Source: Ruminococcus sp. (GTDB lineage: Bacteria; Bacillota; Clostridia; Oscillospirales; Ruminococcaceae). From it: a DNA stretch of 11,681 bases. Position 1 is the first letter of the stretch; every line of letters starts with the position of its first letter. Below the pieces are notes generated by a model. That model searched no databases. It was not told the origin of the DNA and saw only the letters and a list, made by a program, of their open reading frames with translations. Location: NCBI GenBank assembly GCA_017961625.1, contig JAGCWY010000035.1, forward strand, positions 1 to 11,681, in the 5' to 3' direction. Both the position numbers and the translations under genes were made by a program. Shown here piece by piece: positions 6,899-11,681 of this stretch.

Positions 6899-9868
6899 TC
6901 ACACAGGCTGCACCTCGCGCTTTCTGACAGGCTTTTTCTCTGTCTGCTCCATAGCGGCAACAAGGCTCCTAAGTCTTATCCTTGCTGCGCCGAGGTTGTT
7001 TATCTCGTCTATTTTGAGCTGTGTATAGAGCTTTCCGCGACTTTCCAGTATATGTCTTACCTCGTCGCCAGTGACGGCGTCTATTCCACAGCCGAAGGAT
7101 ACCAGCTGTATGAGCTGCATATCAGGCTGAGTAGTAACGTACTTCGCCGCGCGGTAAAGACGTGAATGATAGGTCCACTGATTGAGCACGCCCAGCTTCG
7201 GTGTCTCCGCAAGACTTGCGATGCTGTCCTCGGTTATGACCGCCATGCCGAGACTTGACACGAGCTTGTGTATTCCGTGGTTTATCTCCTTGTCGATGTG
7301 GTATGGTCTGCCGGCGATGACTATTATCTTCCTGCCCTCAGCTCTTGCCTGATTTATTATCTCCATCGCCTTGCGGGTCACGGTATTGTGATAGGCCTCA
7401 AGGGCTTCGTAAGCTCTGTCCACAGCCTCCGGGAGCCTTCCCTTTATATTGTACCTGCCCAGAGCCTGTCCCAGTACCTTTATGACGTTCTTTCTGATAT
7501 TGAGGTCAAGGTAGGGGTGTACGAAATTGTCATCGCAGAGCCTCGGATTATTGGCTTTGAGTAGCTCCGGATAATAGGCAACCACAGGGCAGTTGAAGTG
7601 GTTGTCACTGCCGCCCTCGTCAAGGTTGTAACTCATGCAGGGATAGAATATGAAATCCGCCCCCTTATCGAGAAGGTTCTCAATATGTCCGTGAGCGAGC
7701 TTTGCGGGGTAGCATACTGTATCCGAGGGTATGGTGTGCTGTCCGAGGTAGTACATATCACGGGAGCTCTCGTCGGAAATGACCGTCCTGAAACCTAGGG
7801 TAGTGAATAGCGTATGCCAGAAAGGCAGCTGCTCATAGAAGCCCAGCGCAAGAGGAAGTCCCACTGTTGCGCGGAAGCGCTTGGGCTGGTGGGTCTTTAC
7901 AGTATTGAGTATACTGTCGTATTTGAACTCGTAGAGATTCGGCACCTTGTTTTTGTTAACTGCTCCGCTGCCCTTTTCACAGCGGTTTCCGGAAATAAAC
8001 TTCCGTCCCTGACCGAAGCTTATTATGTTCAGCTGGCAGTGCGCGGTACAGCCTCCGCAATTCACAGAACGAGAATTATATGCAAAGTTTTCCAGCTCCT
8101 CTGCGGAAATGAGCTTTGAGGGCTCTCCGTCAGCTCTCTCCTTTGCGTAGAGGGCACAGCCGAAAGCTCCCATAAGTCCGGAAATAGCGGGACGGATAAC
8201 GTTTCTGCCCAGTTCCTTCTCAAAGGAGCGGAGAACTGCGTCGTTGAGAAAGGTACCGCCCTGTACTACTATATTCTTTCCGAGATCGTCGGGAGAATTT
8301 GCGCGTATTACTTTATATATGGCGTTCTTGATGATAGATGAGGACAGTCCCGCGGAGATGTCCTCAACGGTAGCGCCGTCCTTCTGTGCCTGCTTTACGG
8401 AGCTGTTCATGAATACGGTACAGCGCGAGCCGAGATCGACAGGGTGCTCCGCAAACAGTCCCAGCTGCGAGAATTCGGCGATATCGTATCCGAGAGCCAT
8501 TGCGAAGGTCTGTATGAAGGAGCCGCAGCCCGATGAACAAGCCTCGTTGAGCATTATGCTGTCTATGCTTTGATTTTTTATCTTGAAGCACTTTATGTCC
8601 TGTCCGCCGATATCAATTATGAAGTCAACATCGGGGCAGAAGTAAGCCGCAGCCTTGAAATGGGCAACTGTTTCAACTATACCGTGGTCTATGGAAAGAC
8701 CTGCCTTTATGAGATCCTCGCCATAGCCGGTAACAGCCGAGCCCTTTATGGTGATGCCGGGGTTCATCTCGGAGTATATCTTCTTCACCTGATTGGCTAT
8801 CTTGTCGAGAGGCTGTCCCTGATTCGAGGAATAATGGTGGTAGAGCATACGTCCGTCATCGGTTATGAGCACAAGCTTCGTGGTAGTAGAGCCTGCGTCG
8901 ATGCCGAGGTATGCGTCACCGGTGTATGTACGAAGATCGGCGTATTTCAAGTCGAACTTCTTGTGCCTGTCTATGAAGCCCTCATACTCTGCCTGAGAGT
9001 TGAAAAGGGGCTCTCCAGTTACTATATCGTCGGAAGCCTTGGCGTTCTGTATCTTTTCGATAATGTCGTCTATAGCGAAGGCGTCCTCAGCTGTAGCCGC
9101 ATATACAGCGCAGCCGTAAGCCACGAATACAGAAGCCTCCTGCGGAAATATCGCATTGCTGCCGTCAAGTCCGAGAGTTTTTACGAAAGCCTTTTTAAGT
9201 CCGTTCAAGAAGAACAGAGGACCGCCAAGGAAAAGTACCTTTCCCTCGATAGTACGTCCCTGAGCAAGTCCGGAAACGGTCTGATCGACCACTGCCTGAA
9301 AGATACTTGCGGCAATGTCCTCACGCCTTGCTCCCTGATTGAGAAGGGGCTGTATATCCGATTTTGCGAATACTCCGCAGCGCGAAGCTATGGGGTATAC
9401 CTTCTGGGCGTGGAGGGACAGTTCGTCCAGCTCGTCGGCAGTAATGCCGAGAAGGGTAGCCATCTGGTCTATAAAAGCTCCCGTGCCGCCTGCACAGGTG
9501 CCGTTCATACGCTGTTCAACGCCGCCTGTGAGGAATATGATCTTTGCGTCCTCGCCGCCAAGCTCTATAACTGCGTCAGCGTCGGGCTGCTTCTCCTTTA
9601 CGGCAAGAAAAGCTGCGTGTACCTCCTGCACGAAGGGTATGCCTGCAGAATTGGCAAGTCCGAGACCTGCCGAGCCTGTTATGCAGACAGTGAACTCCTC
9701 GTCGGGATAGTCCGCCTGTATTATTTTAAGCTGATCCGTGACGGTCTCCTTTACCTTTGAAAGGTGGCGCTGATACTTTGAATAGAGTATCTCCCCGTCG
9801 GCGTCGGTTATTACTGTTTTTACAGTGGTCGAGCCCACATCTATGCCGAGAGAATATTTATTTGACAT
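6899..9868 (-). CDS. Two-domain acyl-CoA dehydratase activase with DUF2229-like region
   Basis: A 989-residue protein with two consecutive BadF/BadG/BcrA/BcrD ATPase domains. The first (about 5-260) has GIDVGSTTVK, GGEDAKI (104-110), and the cluster-type cysteines C125 (GTCAGGTG) and C164 (SRCGVFAKSD), placed as in HgdC activases that share one [4Fe-4S] cluster between subunits. The second (about 320-580) has GIDAGSTTTK, GGQDIK (421-426), C444/C448 and C483. A cysteine cluster follows (C604, C607, C611, C630), then a DUF2229-like region (about 665-960) with C719, C744 and AGRPYHIDKEINHG. The family uses ATP hydrolysis to push a low-potential electron into a partner dehydratase or reductase. 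The partner is presumably the next gene. The start at 9868 has GAGGTG upstream. First gene of a probable four-gene operon. Confidence 0.9.
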   Translation of the reverse strand: MSNKYSLGIDVGSTTVKTVITDADGEILYSKYQRHLSKVKETVTDQLKIIQADYPDEEFTVCITGSAGLGLANSAGIPFVQEVHAAFLAVKEKQPDADAVIELGGEDAKIIFLTGGVEQRMNGTCAGGTGAFIDQMATLLGITADELDELSLHAQKVYPIASRCGVFAKSDIQPLLNQGARREDIAASIFQAVVDQTVSGLAQGRTIEGKVLFLGGPLFFLNGLKKAFVKTLGLDGSNAIFPQEASVFVAYGCAVYAATAEDAFAIDDIIEKIQNAKASDDIVTGEPLFNSQAEYEGFIDRHKKFDLKYADLRTYTGDAYLGIDAGSTTTKLVLITDDGRMLYHHYSSNQGQPLDKIANQVKKIYSEMNPGITIKGSAVTGYGEDLIKAGLSIDHGIVETVAHFKAAAYFCPDVDFIIDIGGQDIKCFKIKNQSIDSIMLNEACSSGCGSFIQTFAMALGYDIAEFSQLGLFAEHPVDLGSRCTVFMNSSVKQAQKDGATVEDISAGLSSSIIKNAIYKVIRANSPDDLGKNIVVQGGTFLNDAVLRSFEKELGRNVIRPAISGLMGAFGCALYAKERADGEPSKLISAEELENFAYNSRSVNCGGCTAHCQLNIISFGQGRKFISGNRCEKGSGAVNKNKVPNLYEFKYDSILNTVKTHQPKRFRATVGLPLALGFYEQLPFWHTLFTTLGFRTVISDESSRDMYYLGQHTIPSDTVCYPAKLAHGHIENLLDKGADFIFYPCMSYNLDEGGSDNHFNCPVVAYYPELLKANNPRLCDDNFVHPYLDLNIRKNVIKVLGQALGRYNIKGRLPEAVDRAYEALEAYHNTVTRKAMEIINQARAEGRKIIVIAGRPYHIDKEINHGIHKLVSSLGMAVITEDSIASLAETPKLGVLNQWTYHSRLYRAAKYVTTQPDMQLIQLVSFGCGIDAVTGDEVRHILESRGKLYTQLKIDEINNLGAARIRLRSLVAAMEQTEKKPVRKREVQPV

Positions 9869-9927
9869 TTTACACCTCAGTAGAAGTAATCATACAGCGG
9901 ATACCTGTGTTCCGCCGACATCTTATT

Positions 9928-9956
9928 ATTATACCATTTTTATATATAATTGTAAA
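9928..9956 (-). promoter_or_regulatory. Sigma-A promoter of the activase operon
   Basis: Read leftward: -35 TTTACA (9951-9956), 17-bp spacer, -10 TATAAT (9928-9933). The start codon at 9868 leaves a leader of about 52 nt. This is the only good promoter I see for the activase-dehydratase-psd-lipoprotein block. Confidence 0.88.
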
Positions 9957-9965
9957 GTGTATTTT

Positions 9966-9980
9966 CGCAGTTATTCTGCG
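9966..9980. promoter_or_regulatory. Small palindrome between divergent promoters, possible operator
   Basis: CGCAG (9966-9970), TTATT, CTGCG (9976-9980), directly followed by the overlapping palindrome CTGCGCAG (9976-9983). It lies between the two back-to-back -35 boxes (9951-9956 and 9987-9992), where a regulator could act on both transcripts. The arms are short, so this is only a candidate. Confidence 0.35.
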
Positions 9981-9986
9981 CAGCAG

Positions 9987-10015
9987 TTGAAGATGTGCGG
10001 AGAATGTGATATAAT
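9987..10015 (+). promoter_or_regulatory. Sigma-A promoter of the sigma/anti-sigma operon
   Basis: -35 TTGAAG (9987-9992), 17-bp spacer, -10 TATAAT (10010-10015) with TG one base before the -10 (extended -10). The predicted start near 10022 leaves a leader of about 127 nt before the GTG at 10149. The leader holds AT-rich sequence and the perfect palindrome TGAACGTTCA (10123-10132) just before the ribosome binding site. I could not find a convincing ECF-type promoter in it. Confidence 0.75.
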
Positions 10016-10133
10016 TAGCGTATATTCGGTACTTATCAAGTATAGCACGAAAGGTCTGCAATGTCAATTTGAAAATTTTTCTGATTTTCTGTAACGAACG
10101 GACTTTTTCTGCAACTAATATATGAACGTTCAG

Positions 10134-10141
10134 AAAGGAGG
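10134..10141 (+). promoter_or_regulatory. Ribosome binding site that sets a GTG start
   Basis: AAAGGAGG ends 7 bases before GTG at 10149. The upstream in-frame ATG at 10122 would place this site inside the coding region, and the downstream ATG at 10161 is 19 bases away, too far. The GTG is therefore the best start for the sigma factor. Confidence 0.85.
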
Positions 10142-10148
10142 CGGTGTC

Positions 10149-10628
10149 GTGTCGTCGGATATGGAGCAATACTACAGGGAAAACGGCAGAAAGGTGTTCC
10201 TGTATCTCATGACCCTCTGCGGCAATGCCGATACCGCCGAGGAGCTCACTCAGGAGACCTTTTACCGTGCTCTGCGGTCGCTTAAAAAGTATAAGGGAGA
10301 CAGCTCCGTATACACATGGCTGTGCAGTATCGCGCGGAACGCATGGCTTGAGGAGCTCCGCAAACGCAGGAAGCATACAGGCGAGGAGATAACAGAGCTT
10401 GTCGAGGACACCTCTCCACGTCCCGACGAGGAAGCGGAGAGCGAGGACAGCCGTATCCGCCTGCTGAAAAGGATACACTCCCTGCCGGAGACGGAAAAGG
10501 AGATAATACTGCTCCGGGCTTCGCAGGAGCTGAGCTTCCAGGAAATAGGGGAGATATTCGGGAAGTCCGAAAACTGGGCTCGTGTGACCTACTACCGCGC
10601 CAAGCAGAAATTAGCCGATAGCCGTTAG
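10149..10628 (+). CDS. ECF-type RNA polymerase sigma factor
   Basis: A 159-residue sigma-70 family protein of the extracytoplasmic-function type. Region 2 (about 5-75) shows the pattern ADTAEELTQETFYRAL followed by YTWLCSIARNAWLEELRKRRK, typical of -10 recognition and core binding. Region 4 (about 105-155) has LPETEKEIILLRASQELSFQEIGEIFGKSENWARVTYYRAKQKL, the -35-binding helix-turn-helix. The linker between them is acidic. Regions 1 and 3 are absent, as expected. GTG is chosen as start because of the Shine-Dalgarno spacing. The next gene encodes a zinc-finger membrane anti-sigma factor, so activity is probably held off until an envelope signal releases it. The regulon and signal are unknown. 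Confidence 0.93.
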   Translation: MSSDMEQYYRENGRKVFLYLMTLCGNADTAEELTQETFYRALRSLKKYKGDSSVYTWLCSIARNAWLEELRKRRKHTGEEITELVEDTSPRPDEEAESEDSRIRLLKRIHSLPETEKEIILLRASQELSFQEIGEIFGKSENWARVTYYRAKQKLADSR

Positions 10629-10630
10629 CC

Positions 10631-10697
10631 TGTAGGGATGCGCATTGCGCGTCCGACATGAAATTTGCTTTTCGGACGACCAATGGTCGTCCCTACA
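10631..10697. repeat. 67-bp imperfect inverted repeat inside the sigma/anti-sigma operon
   Basis: Two 26-bp arms (10631-10656 and 10672-10697) beginning TGTAGGGA and ending TCCCTACA surround a 15-bp centre. Comparing one arm with the reverse complement of the other gives a few mismatches only. The right arm also folds on itself: GGACGACCA-A-TGGTCGTCC. It fills nearly all of the 86-bp gap between the sigma stop codon and the anti-sigma start. In the transcript it would form a strong cruciform or long hairpin, ending just before the anti-sigma ribosome binding site. It looks like a small non-coding mobile repeat (MITE- or REP-like) related to the one at 11499-11527. Confidence 0.85.
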
Positions 10698-10714
10698 ATG
10701 AAAGGAGTGATATT

Positions 10715-11455
10715 ATGAAATGCAATATCGTGAGAGACCTTTTGCCGCTGTACTGCGACAAGCTGACATCTCAGGACAGCAACGAGGAGATAGAAAAGCA
10801 CCTCCATGAGTGCGAGGAGTGCAGTGCTGTCTTTGAGAGCATGAAACAAAAGGAAGATGATATAAATATCCCCGATAAGGACGTAAAACCGCTGAAAAAA
10901 GCAAAAAAGCGCTTCATACTGAGGGCTTTTGCAATTTTTTTCGGCACAGCCGCCGTGTTGTTCGGAATATTCATGTTCGTATTCTGGGGACTTATCCCCA
11001 TAAGCTCGGATAAGCTGCATTATACCGTGGAAGCAAGGGAAGTCAGATCATACACCGCAAAAAGCGATGAACTTGACGAAAACGGCGAATATATCATGGA
11101 ACACCGCACAGAATTCGGCGACGATTTCTACCCTATTCCCGACGGTGTAAAAGTCAAGACAGAACATTGGATTAATTTTGAATTTGAGGGCGATTGCAGC
11201 TGCACAAATGAGCGCGATGACATAAAATATGAATATTTCGTCAATGATGAGGGCGTAAATGACATGATACTTCATGAGGATCTATGGATATATCCTGTTG
11301 TCAAGCTGCCCTTTGACGACCGCGGGGAGTACCCGAATCAGTATTCATGGGGCACAAACAACGTAAAAGAGGGGGCGACACTGACTATCCATTACCGTGA
11401 CAAGACCGAAACTATCGACCTTTATCAGCTATGGCTCGACAATGTCGATAAATAA
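10715..11455 (+). CDS. Zinc-finger anti-sigma factor, single-span membrane protein
   Basis: A 246-residue protein. The N terminus carries the anti-sigma zinc-finger (ZAS/zf-HC2) pattern: C3, C14, and H29-x3-C33-x2-C36 in KHLHECEEC. A Lys-rich stretch (about 57-67) precedes one membrane span (about 68-95). The remaining 150 residues would lie outside the cell; they are acidic, contain an unusual CSC pair, and match no domain I recognise, so they may be the sensor. The protein is expected to bind the neighbouring ECF sigma factor at the membrane. The start at 10715 is set by AAAGGAG at 10701-10707; the in-frame ATG at 10658 lies in the centre of the inverted repeat and has no ribosome binding site. 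It shares the sigma operon and ends 9 bp before a terminator. Confidence 0.9.
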   Translation: MKCNIVRDLLPLYCDKLTSQDSNEEIEKHLHECEECSAVFESMKQKEDDINIPDKDVKPLKKAKKRFILRAFAIFFGTAAVLFGIFMFVFWGLIPISSDKLHYTVEAREVRSYTAKSDELDENGEYIMEHRTEFGDDFYPIPDGVKVKTEHWINFEFEGDCSCTNERDDIKYEYFVNDEGVNDMILHEDLWIYPVVKLPFDDRGEYPNQYSWGTNNVKEGATLTIHYRDKTETIDLYQLWLDNVDK

Positions 11456-11463
11456 CACCATTC

Positions 11464-11489
11464 AGGACGGCTTTATGCCGTCCTTTTTT
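11464..11489 (+). terminator. Rho-independent terminator of the sigma/anti-sigma operon
   Basis: AGGACGGC (11464-11471) pairs with GCCGTCCT (11477-11484) around a 5-nt loop, followed by a run of T to 11489. It starts 9 bp beyond the anti-sigma stop codon. Confidence 0.94.
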
Positions 11490-11498
11490 GCGGTAATG

Positions 11499-11527
11499 TG
11501 TAGGGACGACTAGTTGTCGTCCCTACA
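11499..11527. repeat. 29-bp palindromic repeat related to 10631-10697
   Basis: TGTAGGGACGAC (11499-11510), a 5-nt loop, and GTCGTCCCTACA (11516-11527): perfect 12-bp arms. The arms match the outer ends of the 67-bp repeat upstream (TGTAGGGAC/GTCCCTACA), so the two belong to one dispersed family. It sits 10 bp after the terminator. Confidence 0.88.
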
Positions 11528-11681
11528 GGTTAATAGCTAACTTAGTGTAAAATTTATGTGGGCATGACGGAAAGGGTAAGCGGTTTATGCCGCGAAAGCC
11601 GGTTGACAACGAGGAGGCGATGAGATAGGCTGGATGCCAGGCAGCACCATTTAATTTAAAGGGGGGCTGCCTCGGCTGACA
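11528..11681 (+). ncRNA. Candidate structured RNA running off the right edge
   Basis: No coding region is visible here, but several helices can be drawn. GGCATGA (11561-11567) pairs with TTATGCC (11585-11591, one G-U). AGCCG (11597-11601) pairs with CGGCT (11673-11677) and encloses AGGCAGC (11639-11645) with GCTGCCT (11666-11672), so the two helices would stack directly. GAGGC (11614-11618) could instead pair with GCCTC (11669-11673), an alternative fold. The segment is more GC-rich than the flanking intergenic DNA and rich in GA- and GGAA-type single strands. I cannot name the family. An IscB-associated (HEARO/omega) RNA, the 5' end of a group II intron, or a riboswitch leader are all possible. 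The strand is inferred. The true end lies outside the window. Confidence 0.4.

Noticed and set aside
8570..9760. Plus-strand frame of 396 codons opposite the activase gene
   Set aside because: It lies entirely antisense to the activase gene, whose motifs and start signals are clear. There is no ribosome binding site and no family resemblance.
9870..10478. Minus-strand frame of 202 codons over the divergent promoter region and the sigma gene
   Set aside because: It would cover both promoters and run antisense to the ECF sigma gene. It has no ribosome binding site, and its last part is just the activase leader.
10658..10714. Upstream in-frame ATG that would add 19 residues to the anti-sigma factor
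   Set aside because: It falls in the centre of the inverted repeat, lacks a ribosome binding site, and the encoded residues do not belong to the zinc-finger family. The ATG at 10715 has a good AAAGGAG.
11540..11681. glmS ribozyme, T-box or c-di-GMP riboswitch at the right edge
   Set aside because: Short resemblances (GTTGAC, GAGGAGG, GGATGCC) recalled parts of these RNAs, but the defining conserved cores do not line up. I left the family open.

Overview
The window looks like chromosomal DNA from a Gram-positive, anaerobic Firmicute of the Ruminococcus/Oscillospiraceae type. This is inferred from the ylxM-ffh-rpsP-khpA gene order, consensus sigma-A promoters (TTGACA/TATAAT, 17-bp spacers), strong GGAGG ribosome binding sites, oxygen-sensitive 2-hydroxyacyl-CoA dehydratase-type iron-sulfur proteins, and short palindromic intergenic repeats. 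No rRNA, tRNA, CRISPR array, transposase or phage gene is visible.

Layout. Bases 1-163 hold two hairpins; the left one is a good terminator for the first gene. A leftward gene (164-1471) encodes a zinc-ribbon protein with 26 YGQ motifs and a C-terminal DUF805-type membrane domain, transcribed from its own consensus promoter (1500-1528). A leftward housekeeping operon follows: ylxM, ffh, rpsP and khpA (3960 down to 1594), from a perfect consensus promoter (4005-4033) to a clear terminator (1563-1588). It serves co-translational protein targeting and ribosome/RNA biology. The next leftward block (9868 down to 4084) looks like one operon of four genes with gaps of 38, 34 and 16 bp: a two-domain acyl-CoA dehydratase activase with a DUF2229-like part, an HgdB-like iron-sulfur protein, a phosphatidylserine decarboxylase and a small lipoprotein. 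The first two together are about 1,400 residues, the size of single-chain homologues in other anaerobes, so they probably form one system as separate chains.

Bases 9869-10148 are a divergent promoter region with back-to-back sigma-A promoters and a small palindrome between the two -35 boxes. Rightward lies an ECF sigma factor (GTG start at 10149) and its zinc-finger, single-membrane-span anti-sigma factor (10715-11455), ending in a strong terminator. An imperfect 67-bp inverted repeat sits between sigma and anti-sigma genes; a shorter relative with the same TGTAGGGACGAC end lies just past the terminator. The last 150 bases have no gene but show several nested helices and may be the start of a structured RNA that runs off the right edge.

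The most unusual items are the FUS-like SYGQ repeat protein, the repeat inserted inside a sigma/anti-sigma transcript, the split activase/dehydratase pair, and the unassigned structured segment at the right edge.
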